Below, piece after piece: positions 35,420-47,196 of a stretch of 64,000 bases of DNA. The position numbers and the translations under genes were made by a program. Each line of letters opens with the position of its first letter. The first letter of the stretch is position 1. This DNA comes from Choanephora cucurbitarum (lineage: Eukaryota > Mucoromycota > Mucoromycetes > Mucorales > Choanephoraceae). The notes under the pieces are model-generated. The model saw only the letters and a program-made list of their open reading frames with translations, ran no database searches and was not told where the DNA came from. The DNA lies in assembly GCA_025331435.1 (NCBI GenBank), contig JAIWNI010000028.1, positions 1 through 64,000 on the forward strand, given 5' to 3'.

Positions 35420-36800
35420 ATGGCCAAACAAGATCAGTCTTTTTCACCTTTTGAAGACAGTAACCATGATAGACTGATAATCAACACAGATCCACAACCC
35501 AATCAGAAAGAAACGCTGGAACGATTCTCTCATCATATCCCTCTCCCACCTACACCTTCCTCTTCTAGTTCATTTGGCTTAGAAGACGAATTGGATCCAA
35601 GCAGAGCCCAATGGGCACATATCGATACATTCGACATTCTCAGAGCTAAAATCACCCGTATCACACGAGCCATGCAAGCCTTTCATGTCCAAGAACTCTT
35701 TCAGGACGATACCGTCTGTCCTCAGGCCACCAGTTCTTCACCTCTCTTGTCCTCTCCAAAACCATCTTCCACCAGACGATTGAGTCTAGCAGAAGAACAA
35801 AAGCGACCTCATCTCTCGACCTTGTTTCTGACAACCAACAACCTGATTCATTCTCGGCTGAATGAACTGTCCGAGACAGCCTCTATCCAATCCAACCAAG
35901 ATACCACTCTGTTGGCATGGCAACAACAATTTCTTCATCTGGTGACTAGCTGCATTCACCAATCAGAAGCACTTGAATCACTCTCGACAGACATCTTGAG
36001 TTCAGAGCATCGTGTGAGAGAACTGATGCTGATCAACCAGACACTGCATGAACAGTTTCAGCAACGAGAAAGGCAATATGAAGAGCGTATTCGTGAATGT
36101 CAAGAGGTGGCACAACAGCAACTGATGATGATTGACTCACTGGAGGAATTGACGGCTGATATCAACATGAAGATGCATAAAGCTGTCTCTAGTGAACAGG
36201 AAGCGAGTTGGAATTTCCAAAGACCTGTGGCTGATCTGATGCAGATGGAAGATAAATTTGATTTTGTCCAAAAGATGCGTTGGGAGATTGGCATGTTTGT
36301 AGGTGGGGGAGTGGGTACAGGTCATGTGATTCATACGTATGATACCCAATTGAATGGATTTGATATGATCATTGCAGGCACTGCCACTACCAGTACACGC
36401 CACCCCACAATGACAGTAAGTGCATGATAGTTTCCTTATTGAGTCACTTACCCTCCTGTAGTCTATATCACCTACCATTCAACACCTTCAACTATACCAA
36501 TACAGATACCTATTACATATCAACTCAATCGATCGAAAGACACGATTCTGTCTATTACCCAAACATCTTTGGGTGCCTGATCACCAAGCAGATCAATGTC
36601 AATTTCAGAATAACAATCCAGACTATAGTTGTCAAACCAAATTCAGTCTGTTTCAACGAAGGCATCATTGTCGTCGATGTGGATTGATTGTCTGTCAGAA
36701 GCACAGTGCCAATCGATTACCATTGTTTGATATTGGTCATCCTAAGGGTGTATGGAGTAGAGTGTGTGATGATTGTTTCTATGAGCTTATCATTACTTAA
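35420..36800 (+). CDS. Coiled-coil protein with C-terminal FYVE-type zinc finger
   Basis: Two exons: 35420-36415 and 36462-36800 (444 aa). The N-terminus is Ser/Pro-rich, followed by helical regions with coiled-coil character (about 185-290, EHRVRELMLINQTLHEQF onward). The C-terminus holds WVPDHQ and RRHHCRRCG, then RVCDDC, the core of a FYVE finger that binds PI3P on endosomes. It departs from the norm: the first Cys pair is C-x10-C rather than C-x2-C, and the sixth ligand appears to be His (VCQKH). It is probably an endosomal effector. I cannot assign an ortholog. Splicing of the 46-nt intron is needed to enter the FYVE frame. Confidence 0.82.
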
Positions 36801-37177
36801 CACAAAATATGATCAATGAAAAGGATAATATACATAAAAGAAGTGATCAAAGTTAAACTTTATCACTAATCATAAGGATTCTCAAATCAAACAATAAAGA
36901 GTGCATAAGTGAGGATAGAATCATATTTGGTTTGTATAAAGAAGAATAGATGCATATATATGTGTGTGTGTGTAGGTGAGAGCCAATCAGAAGAATCGTT
37001 TGTTTTTAGTAAAGTGATATTTAATAATAAAAAAAATTGCCAATGGAATGAGAGGGAAGGGGGGGGGGGAAATAAAGAGGTATAACACTAGTCAAAAGGT
37101 GGGGAAAATACATAGATGCTTATATATATTATTTGAAGAAGGGGGGGGTATACATGTGTGAAATAGATGATACATTT
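36801..37177. other. Convergent intergenic region
   Basis: Between the FYVE and TEA gene stops. It holds a (TG)n run (36961-36974), a G11 run (37059-37069) and a G8 run (37141-37148). Confidence 0.55.
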
Positions 37178-38841
37178 TTAGTCTAGTTTTTCTTCAATTT
37201 GAGTGATATCAATGGTACCATCGCCTCTTTCGAATTCATAGACCATCACAAGCAAGGGTAATACCTCTTCTACTGATTCCTTACACTTGGATTCTATATC
37301 ATGGAATGACTATAAAATGAAATCATCAGCAAACATGGTATGATACACACTATTCGTTTTACCTGCACAATACAAAGGTTATTGATAGCAATATCCACTT
37401 CATCCCAAGATTGAAGAGAACGAATGCCTTTCATGAAAGCATCAAAGAATTGATTGACAAAGACAAAGTTATACATGTATTTCTCTTCTGTCACCCAGAA
37501 TGCCTGTTGAGTCTCTTTGGATTCTAGCACAACATTACCAAATGAATAGATAGTGGTGGTACATTCAATAGTACGACGTGTTTGTGTTTCAAAAAATGCA
37601 GTATTGTTAAATGCGAATTCAGAGATGGATAGATTCAAGTCAAGCTGAGTCTAGAGAAACATTAGAACCACTCTAAGCTATCTTTACAGTGTACTTACTT
37701 TGGCCAATAAGAGAGCATATCGATCTGAATTGGGTGTTAGGCTACTAATGAGAGGACATTTCTCTTTTGAGATCAGATCAGAGGATGACTTGGCTAGTTT
37801 TGGATGACAATGGGCAAGATGAGATAGATTATGAGAGAGAAGACGACAGGCTGGATCATAAGGCAAGGAATATTCAAGGTAAAGACAGAGATAGTTTGGC
37901 CATAAGGGCTTTTGTTTTGAGTGAGTGTTCATCAGCATATGATTGTATGATTCCAGATTCTCTTGCTGAATCCAGTCATTCTGTTGAAAAAAGGAAGGAT
38001 CTGTCATCAGATGAGTATGATCTATAGTGGGAAGGCTAGTATGGTGATAAGGGGACTGTTGAAAGGGATCATAAAAGTCTTTAAATTGAAGCATGGACAG
38101 GGCTTGTTGTTGAGCAGGATCATTGCACATGATATCAAAGACATAATCTGTAGGGGAAGGAGATGAATTGATAGAGGATTCATCTGAAGAATCCATACGG
38201 TATTTCATTGGCTTAGTAGAATAAGGATGATGCAGATGAGATCTTGATTTTGATTTGGTAGTCCTTGAATCCATATCCACAGAATCTGTCAAAAGGCGCA
38301 TGACTTTTTTTAAGGGAGTGTTAATTTATGTGTATCCCTTACAGATCACAACTTACAGTGAGCATCGCCTTTACGTGTGTTCTTTAAGACTTGAATATGA
38401 GAAGAGACTTGTTTTCTTGTTCTGACTTTACATGTCTTGCGAAAGATATAATCAGAAATCAATTCATTACGGCCTTAAGAGAGAAGATGAGTGTATGGAC
38501 AGAAAATAACCTATTTTTTTTTTTTTTGCTTACCACAAGGTTTGCCATTGACAAGAATCTTTCTTCTTCCTAATTTAGGAATTGATTCTAAGGCTATTCT
38601 AACTGTCAGACTATCTTCACTCTCCATCTTATCTTATCTTACCCTCAATAAAAGCAGATTCAACATCGGGTGGCCATACTTGTTCTTCTTTATCTTTAGC
38701 TGGTAAATCGTTTTCATGGAAATCTTTTATTGACTCTTTTCTCTGTTTGATGTCTTTCTCTAACAACAAGGATGGATCGTGCATTACTTTTGGGTATTTT
38801 CCATCATTATGAAAAAATAAATCTTGAGGACAAGCTAACAT
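37178..38841 (-). CDS. TEA/ATTS-domain transcription factor with TEAD-like C-terminus
   Basis: Six exons: 38841-38643, 38593-38534, 38473-38357, 38303-37699, 37650-37363, 37309-37178 (466 aa). The TEA DNA-binding domain (about residues 53-125) reads [24 protein letters not shown] and [14 protein letters not shown], then [14 protein letters not shown]; the last helix is the signature of the family (AbaA, Tec1, TEAD). The middle is Ser/Pro/Gln-rich. Residues about 327-466 carry [25 protein letters not shown] and [11 protein letters not shown], which line up in order with the co-activator-binding fold of animal TEADs. Fungal members control development (conidiation, filamentation). Intron 1 acceptor was chosen because it yields [13 protein letters not shown]. 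Confidence 0.92.
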
Positions 38842-40084
38842 GGTTAAATGAATAAAGAAAGAATAAAAAAATTACAAAAGGTTTGATGATTTATAGTTAT
38901 GTGTGTGTCTTACAAAAAAGTAAGGAGGCAAATAAGCAAACATAAATAAAGATCAGGGCACAAAAAAAAATTGATTAAAAAAAAATATTATATATGAGAG
39001 AGAGATACTTTTTAATTGAAAAAAAGTGATTTGACAAAGTTCATATTAAACAAGCTTGTCATTTTCACTATTTCATAGGATAAGATTCTATCCAACATAT
39101 TCACTTTTTTCTATTATTTACTTTTTTTTTTTTTAATTAAAAAACAACAGAAAAAAAAAACAATAAATATTGAACTCCATGATTCTTTCTATAACACATC
39201 TTTCTCAATAAAACCTATGTATTTTCTCTCTCTTTTATTATTATTATTATTTGGGTGATAAAACACTATTGGGAATGAATAGAGAAACTAGAGTTATGCA
39301 AATTAAAAAAAAGTTTCGATCATTTCGAAAAGAAAAAGTTCTACAAGTCGTTTTTCCAAATAAAGAAGTATTAAACCCTTTTTCAGTCGATCCGGAAAAA
39401 AAAATCGCGCCAGACGTGATTCGATGTCGCACTGGCATACAATGTTCCCGAATTCTAAAAATAAAGGTGTCATAATCAGATGTTTTTTTGGTAAAAAAAA
39501 AAAAAAGTCGTACAAGGCCCTGAATTTCTTTTTTATTGGGATTAGGGAGTCAATTTTTTATTTTGCCACCATGCCCGCCTATTTATCATCAAAGATATCT
39601 AACATCACTTTTTTTAACTTATTCGACCCAAAAAAAAAAGGGGTGGAAAATAGTTTCTATTTGTTTCTATAAAAATAAATAAAAAAAAAAAATTAACAGT
39701 GGGGGGGGAATGCACTGACAAAAAAGCTACTGTTAAAATTTCCTACTCCTGTTTTTTTTTTATACATAGAAAACCCACAAAACTTTTTTTTTTATAAGCT
39801 TCAATGGTTCGTTTTTTTTTTTGATAATCCAAAGAAGAAAAAGGGAGGGGGGAAAGATCGCTTAAGAAAAGGGTTGGGTTAGAGACTATTTAAACAAAGT
39901 AAAGCACTGGCAGATATGTCATTTTAGGGTTAGATATGTAATGAATTAAAAAGGCGGGAAGGCTTACTTTGTTTAATCAAAGAAAGTTTGATATAATTCA
40001 GTTTTTATAAAAGAGGGGGAGAATGTGTGAGAGGGTATAGAAGATGTCTAAAAAGGTCAGATTGTTTGTTTATAGCCTCACAGT
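38842..40084. other. Upstream region of the TEA gene
   Basis: 1.24 kb with many T/A homopolymers and a G8 run (39701-39708). Short overlapping frames on both strands have no recognisable features. Confidence 0.5.
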
Positions 40085-43000
40085 TTAGAACTGTGTGTTG
40101 TCTCTTAGATTTCGAAGGCTGATCTTCTTCTTGGATGCTTTGGTCACATAATGCTTCAACAGGCTCATTTGATCTTCTCTCAAATCCATCAAAGGCTCAT
40201 ACATTTTATCACCAATCACCTCCTGAAATGCCACTATCGCTTCCACGCATGATTTTCGAATGTTGATCAACGAATGATTCATACCCTATTCCAAGTGTGA
40301 GTTTATGGCTTTTATTCCAGTTTGGTTTCTTTACCTCAAAAAAGGCATTGACACCACCTTTACCAAGCCATTCATCAATATAGAAATCATCTTTTAATTC
40401 TCTGACCCATCTACCAAGATACATAAAGGCAGAACCTACAGGATGATACCGGATATCGACTGGATAGTCCTCAAAGGGCACAATCAACAGACGATAGATA
40501 ATAAAGGCCATCAATAGCTCAAAGACAGTAGGTGCATTCAAGGTACCCAAGATAGAATCCAACGTATCTTCAGCAGCAATACAGATCTTATACCCGATGA
40601 GTCTGTGGTCCCACATTATGTAACAACATACTACTTACTGTAGGGTTTCGACTGGATCGCATCTTCAACAGTTTCTCCAATAACTGAGATTCCAATGTCC
40701 TGCCTTCTTCATCATCTACCTTTCTCTCAAAGAAACGAAAGAGACCAGCCTGTGTGACAGCCAACTGACGAATGCACTCAATGGCCGTCAAACTGGACTT
40801 TTCATTGTCACCGTCCAGGAAGGGCAGCACGGCCTGCACGGTTTCTACAAAATTACCTGCATCATTCTGTGCACCTGCCCATGTCTCACTTCCACTTTCT
40901 TCAATGCCACCTTGGTTCCATATTCTTCGGATCGGCACTTCCTTAAAGAGCCGCGTCATCTTTCGAAACGTGTTTTGGTGTTCGACTGAAGACGCGGGTG
41001 ATTTGAGTTTATCGATCAATCCATACAGTTGAACAGCCTTGTCCTTGGCGCGGTTGGCAGGCTGATGTGTGGACTGAAGGGATCGTATGTTCTGTTTAAA
41101 GACTGGGTGAGGGAAATTGACGCGTTCAGGTCGATAGAAGGGGACAGACTGAGGAACAGGGTATTTGTCTGGATTAGGATAACTTTTCTCTAATCGTGGT
41201 GACTCATCTAGTTTTCTTTCGTTGTTTGTGTACTAATCATTTGTGTTAAAATTTTTTTTGGGTTGTAGTCTGTTTGTTTACTTACTGTGTTTGTGTAGCT
41301 AGGTTCGTTGGAAGGCATGAGACTGTCGGCAAGTGATGTTTGTTTGTCCGTCACGGTTTCTTCTTTTTGTAAATAGTTTACCATTGGCTCTTCTAGGCTT
41401 CCTATCAGAGGTGTTTGTCGTATTTCAGGATGGTCTTGGTATAAGACTTCATCGATGGCGACAGGAGGGTCAGAGAGATAGAGTGGTTTTGGTTCAGAGG
41501 TGCTGAAATAGTCATTTTGTTTTTCTGTGTAGTAATTAGCTGGTTCAGTTGTTTCAGTGTGTACAGTAGGTTGAGTAGGTTGAGTAGGTTGAGGTTGAGT
41601 AGGTTGAGTAGGTGCAATAGGCTCAGTAGGTGCAATAGGCTCAGTAGGTTGAGTAGGTGTAACGGATTGAGTAGGTTGAGTAGGTTGAGTAGGTGCAATA
41701 GGCTCAGTAGGTTGAGTAGGTGTAACGGATTGAGTTGTTTCAGTAGGTGTAGTAGATTCAGTAGGCATAGCAGATTCAGAGGATACAATGGATTCAGTAG
41801 GTGCAATAGGTGCAACAGGCTCAGTAGGTGTAACGGATTGAGTTGTTTCAGTAGGTGTAGTAGATTCAGTAGGCATAGCAGATTCAGAGGATACAATGGA
41901 TTCAGTAGGTGCAATAGGTGCAACAGGCTCAGTAGGTGTAACGGATTGAGTTGTTTCAGTAGGTTCTGTTGAAGCAGTAGATTCTGTTGGTGCAATAGGT
42001 TCAGCAGGCTCAACAGTAGGTGGAGTAGATTCAGTAGTAGGCGTAATAGAATCAGTAGTAGGTGTGATAGGCTTAGTGGATTCAGTTGGAGTGATGGGTT
42101 CAGTAGGTGTAAAGGATTCAGAAGGTACAACAGATGCAGCAGGCTCAGGCGCTGCGTGTGGTACGAAATAATCCTCTGGCTGTTCTTCAATACGCGGAAG
42201 ATCATGATGAGCCACAGTTTCTTCTAAAGGTTCATTAAAGAGGGGATCATCAGAGAGATCCGTGATATTGGAAAAGAGATCCTCATCCAACATCTGATAT
42301 TCAGCCACATTATACATGGGCTCCTCTTCCTGTGTGATCATGATCGAAGGTGTCCCATCCTCATGCGCAAGCTGAACAGGGTCCACGCGCAGATGAATGC
42401 CTAGGGTGCGACAGATCTTGTGTGTCGAATGATCATCGTAGGTCGCCATGATCATCTCGAACAATCGCTGATTGAGCAATCGAAGGTGTTTGACAAAGGC
42501 AATGAGCGGGTCGTGCCATAAGGTGCCTGAAGCGGACGTCAAGATCAAGGGCAACAGGATGGCAAAACATTGACGTAGGTTCTGATCGGAAGCGAACCAG
42601 AGAGCGGCTGACTCGGACGTTTCCAGAAGGCCGTCAGGTACACCCTCATAGATGTTGCCTGGATCGACGTCTTCCTTGAGGCCAATCAAGGGCGTGACCA
42701 GGTCATCAAGCCATTCAAGAAAGGCTTTAGTGAGCTTTCGACGATTGGCAGGCAAGCGCGTGATGTCCTTTTTGTTGTTGCGTGTCTGTTGAACGAAACC
42801 GCCGTAATGGACCAGGCTGCTGAACAGGATATCGACGAGATCGGGATGGTGTGATTCCAAAAAGAGTTTGGCACGAGCCAGACCTAATTTGGCATGCTGA
42901 TCGCGCACCCAGACACGACGCACGTTCTCGTCTGGGTGCGCATCCAGGATGAGTTTGGGAATCGATTCCTCGAATGTCAAGAGGCGCATCATGATATGGA

Positions 43001-44467
43001 CCAGGCCGTCCCAGGTGACGAAGAAGTCATAGTGATCGTCCCAGAGTTGGAGTACGGTGGCCTTGAGGACGATGCCGTCGACTGGAGGCGCGTTAGGCAC
43101 ATCCAGTTGCATGGTGGCCAGGTTGGGTTGAGGGTGGTAGGGAAAGGCCGATAGTTTTTTGGCCAGCTGAACCAGTCCCTCGGCGCGCTGAAGTTCATCC
43201 TCGCTACTTAATAACATCATGAAGTTGGCGGGTGCTTTACGTTTGTTGAGCGACAAGGCTGATTTTTTACGATTCAGGGTAGGTACCCGTGTCTTCTTGA
43301 CGGATGGCATGGACGAAAGGGGAGGTGAGCTGGGTATCTGAAGATGGGATGAGGATGGTGGTGAAGAGGATGTATAGGCAGATCGAAGATGAGGTGAAGA
43401 AGCGCGAGGTGATAACGATCGTTTGATCTTGGGGGGATCGGTTGAGCCTGTCGAATTGCTCGAGTTAGAAGGCGATAGATGTCGATTGGACGATTCGTGT
43501 GTGCTTTTACTGGCTTGTGGTTTGATCTTTGATTTCTCGAGTTGTTTCTGAGCCATAGGTGGTAATTGTCGAAGGATACTAGAAAAGGCGGGGTTAATAG
43601 ACATCATTGACAACATCATCTACTGGACTCACTTACTGCTCTCCTCTGCCTCGCCAATATTCCCAAAAAATCCAAAATGCCTCTCGAGAGGGTTCCTTGA
43701 CGACGGGTGTGGGGTCATTGAGGCCTTTGGAAATGAGCGTTTCGAAATGATCTGTTGAGTTGGTACGATCCATGACTGTGCGAGTGTGTTCACGATGGGC
43801 GTGTGCCTCTAACAATGTCTTGGTATAGATCACCACATACAGACGGACCTGACTGTTCTTATCGGTGATGGATAGAAGCAACATGTTCATGAATTTAGGA
43901 TAGAAATGGGTGTGTTTGAGTAAGGTCTTGGTTGCTTCTAAAGAGGCGTTGGCAACCATCTTTTTCGTCAGACTGGCACAGCGCATCATACACATCAACA
44001 GTTGTTCTGTGATGTATGAGTCGATATGTTTTCCAATATAAACACCTATATCGCCCACTAACGAAAGTGCCTTTACTGCTAACTGTGTACGTAAACTTTC
44101 CACCTAATAAAGAAAATAAGGTGAGCTAAGCAAGGTTCATCATAAAAATGTAGACAACTTACAGCTTTGATGATACCATCCACCATTTGTTTGATACCAT
44201 GGACAAGCACATCCAGATAAGCAGGTTCAGTTGCATTGCCTCGAAGTAAACCTTTCATACGACTGATTGCTTTCTCTCTTGCTTCCCAGTTGAACTCAGT
44301 TTCTTTGTCATGATATGCTTTAAGCATAGGCGTAAACTCTGCTTCTAACTCTTTGACGCTCCATACCTAATCCAATGAGTTGCCTAAATCGATCTTATTG
44401 AAATACCCTATTTTACCTGTATAGGATCCATATCAGAGGATATATCCTCTTTATGTGTAGTCATCAT
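40085..44467 (-). CDS. CLS1: CLASP-family microtubule-associated protein
   Basis: Seven exons: 44467-44417, 44366-44163, 44103-43637, 43578-41286, 41232-40639, 40586-40335, 40285-40085 (1353 aa). The N-terminal TOG/CLASP domain (about residues 17-240) contains NWEAREKAISRMKGLL and HEAT-like helices. A basic Ser/Pro linker follows (microtubule-binding in relatives), then a helical region, a Pro/Thr/Ser/Glu repeat (about 620-740) and a C-terminal HEAT-like domain. CLASPs stabilise microtubules and rescue them from catastrophe at plus ends and spindle midzones. The intron at 40638-40587 must be spliced at TATAAG to keep frame. It is divergent from VTI1 (389 bp). Confidence 0.88.
41735..41950 (-). 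repeat. 108-bp direct duplication inside the CLASP gene
   Basis: Two near-identical 108-bp units (41735-41842 and 41843-41950) encode a 36-residue Pro/Thr/Glu/Ser segment. Around them lies a looser array of GTAGGT-rich triplet-period repeats (41570-42130). Confidence 0.8.
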
Positions 44468-44856
44468 TTAAATAAAAAAATAAAGGGGGGAAAAATAAAA
44501 TAAAAAGCTATGTAACAATTTTTTTTTTAAAAAAAAAAAAGGAGGTTACAGTTTATCGGTTCTCTAAATGGTGGCCGAGTTTTAAAAGTTGGGAATGAAG
44601 CATTTACACTATTCAAGCTACAACTAAGGGCTTCTTTTTATAGTCTCTCTCTTGTTATACACTTATATTGATATAGAGAAGCATAATGAAATTTGAATTT
44701 TTGTTAAAAGAAGCCATCATTTATCTAGTAACGCTTATTGAATCAAATGACCTTTTCGGAGTGTTTATGATTTAAATAAAAAATAAAATCAAAGTCAGAA
44801 AAAAACTGCATCATTTTTTCTTTCTTTTTTTCTCTCTTCTCTCTCATACGCTTTAC
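44468..44856. promoter_or_regulatory. Divergent promoter region, CLS1 / VTI1
   Basis: 389 bp between divergent start codons must hold both promoters. It contains an A/T homopolymer tract near the CLS1 start and a pyrimidine-rich leader (44815-44845) before VTI1. No motif can be named. Confidence 0.5.
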
Positions 44857-45831
44857 ATGACTTCTTCAACAGGCGGTTCTGAGCTTTTCGCAAGCTATGA
44901 ACAAGACTTTACTTCTATCACTGACTCTATCAAAAAGAAGATTGATCAACAAGTACCCAATCAAAAAGGAGGTAAAGATACCCAAAACCAATAGAAACCG
45001 CATACTAAATACGTTATTAGAGGACAGAAAAGCAACGATTCGTGCTGTCGAAAGAGAAATTGATGAAGCAGATGAAATTGTAAGCACAAACAAACTAATT
45101 TCTTGACTTCTTATTCACAATCTATGATGATTAGCTTGGACAAATGGAAATGGAAATCCTCAATATTCCTACTCCCTCTCGTACCCGTCTACAGGCCAAA
45201 TTGAGACTCTATAAGTCTGAAGCTGAAAAGTTGAAACGAGATTTGGTAACTTCTATTATAAGAAAGCATCAAAGTGATACTAAAAGGCGATTGACTCTAG
45301 AGAAGAAATACAGCTATTTTACCCAAGAATAACGATCGGGAAGAACTGTTTGGAGGATATGGTACAGGAAATGAAGAACTGAATGATTATGACGTCTCTA
45401 CAATGGATCAACGTCAACGATTACTCAGTGGTACAGAAAGACTGGGACAATCCAGCCGTCGTTTAGAAGATAGTCATCGTCTTGCTCTAGAGACAGAAGG
45501 GATTGGTATCAACATTCTGAGTACATTAAAGGGACAACGTGAGACTATTGTCAGAGCAAGAGATACCGTAAGTGGATATGGATCTTACTCTTTATTCAAA
45601 AAACTCACAATTCTTTTATAAAAGCTTGCTGAAGCAGATTCACATATTGATAAAGCCAGCAAGACATTAAAAGGCATGGCACGTCGGTAAATATAAGGAA
45701 ATGATAAAAATGAAAGAAAAGTAACTTATATTTTTTAAAAAAGCATGGCTACCAACAAGTTAATTACAGCTGCCATTATTGTGATTTTGATTGTTCTGAT
45801 TGTGTTAGTGATTTGGAGCAAATTATTTTAA
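44857..45831 (+). CDS. VTI1: Vesicle SNARE Vti1
   Basis: Six exons: 44857-44971, 45021-45079, 45135-45245, 45328-45567, 45625-45686, 45744-45831 (224 aa, normal size). The N-terminal Habc-like domain includes ELFASYEQDF and IRAVEREIDEADE. The Qb-SNARE motif (about 130-195) has QRQRLLSGTERLGQSSRRLE and continues to the RARDTLAEADSHI segment. A C-terminal membrane anchor (about 203-222, AAIIVILIVLIVLVIW) ends four residues before the stop. Vti1 serves Golgi, endosome and vacuole fusion. The stop is only 6 bp from the stop of the convergent RAD51 gene. Confidence 0.93.
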
Positions 45832-45837
45832 AATAAA
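45832..45837 (+). promoter_or_regulatory. AATAAA hexamer filling the VTI1/RAD51 gap
   Basis: The entire 6-bp interval between the two convergent stop codons is AATAAA on the plus strand, a canonical polyadenylation hexamer for VTI1. Cleavage would then fall inside RAD51 coding sequence on the other strand. Confidence 0.6.
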
Positions 45838-47113
45838 TCATCCTTCTTGAGCATCCACAATGCCTTCTTCTGAGATAGCAAAGGTCGCTTCACTTTCAGG
45901 TAAAGAAGGTGAATCGTACACTTTACAGACACGATTTTCTGCTCTCCCCTTACGAAGCTGTAACCTTGTGCAACAGGCATGGGCCATGATGTTACCACCC
46001 GTCGGCTTTTTGGGATCTGCATTAAACATAACACCTCCATCTACAGTAGCCAACATCTGGTTGGTCAAGACAACAGCCACACCGAATTCATCTGCTATGC
46101 GCTGTAGACTACGTAAGAAACGAGCCAGGTGCATCTGTCGAGCAGAGAGTTCGCCTCGTCCAGGGAAATCAGTACGATACAATGAAATCACACTATCGAC
46201 AATCAACAGACCAAACCTTAATTCCGTTATCAGTGTGTGTGTGTTGTACAACTCAAAATAAAATTACCTTGTCTCTGCCATCATAGCACATGCTTGTACC
46301 AAAAGGGATGTTTGATGGTCTGTATTATAAGCTCTTGCATAGGCAATATTGTTCAGACAGGTTTCTGCATCTAAACCAAATCTAATGGACATATATAAGA
46401 CGATGAAAGTAATGCCTTATTCTATTTTTACCTTGATGCGATAGATAAGATACGATTGGGTCTAAAGGTACCTTCTGTATCAATAAAAAGACATTTCCCT
46501 TCTGCTCCTCCATGTTCCAATGCAAGCTTCCAAAATAAAAGTCAGTGAGATGATGTAAAGCTTTTTTTTTCCTTTACCTGACAAGAGACAGCCAAAGTAA
46601 GGCAGAGTTGAGTCTTGCCACACCTAAATTCACCAAACAGTTCAGTAATCGAGCCTGTCTCAATGCCACCACCCAACAGTCTATCGAGTTCCTTTGATCC
46701 AGTGGTAATAAAGATCAGTTCATTCCTTCTTGTCTGAATATCAAGTGCTGTAGTAAATCCAATGTTGATCAAGCAACTGACTAACATCATTGTTGTCAAG
46801 ATAAGATACCAAAACAAATTTACTTTTTGTTTACCTTCTTTCATGATCTTGTCTACCTTGGCTTCTGAAAACCCTTTGATGGCCAATAGAGCCTTTCTGG
46901 GTGAATAGGCAATAGCATCAATCGTATAGAATCCTGCTTCTTGCAGACGCTTAATGTCTGTCTGATGAATGCCATGTCTCTTTATATAGCATGTCAAACC
47001 TCCCAAATCTTCTTTTATCTAGTTCAACTTACTTCTAATTCACTGACTACAAGAGCACCTGTCACTTCTTCTTCTGTTGTATGCTTTAATTCTACACTGT
47101 TTTCTACTGACAT
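45838..47113 (-). CDS. RAD51: RAD51 recombinase
   Basis: Six exons: 47113-47033, 46979-46835, 46780-46578, 46526-46432, 46381-46268, 46216-45838 (338 aa, as in human RAD51). The N-terminal HhH domain reads [20 protein letters not shown]. The ATPase core has Walker A GEFRCGKT (residues 125-132), EGTFRPNR, Walker [24 protein letters not shown] and [13 protein letters not shown]. It forms filaments on single-stranded DNA for homologous recombination. RAD51 rather than DMC1 is judged from overall motif wording. Walker A has Cys where Thr is usual (GEFRTGKT). Only 83 bp separate its start from the upstream zinc-cluster gene stop. Confidence 0.92.
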
Positions 47114-47196
47114 CACACTTTAAATAAACAAGAAAAAAAAAGAAAAAAAAAAAGAAAATGGTTTAATGAATACATTAAATAGAATAAATAAGTGAA

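Noticed and set aside
40587..40638. Possible frameshift in the CLASP gene between RNPT and the next exon
   Set aside because: Frame looked broken until the acceptor TATAAG at 40587-40588 was used; a normal 52-nt intron then restores the protein.
41517..41972. 151-residue plus-strand frame opposite CLASP
   Set aside because: Shadow of the Pro/Thr repeat; Arg/Ser/Leu/Cys-rich translation with no features.
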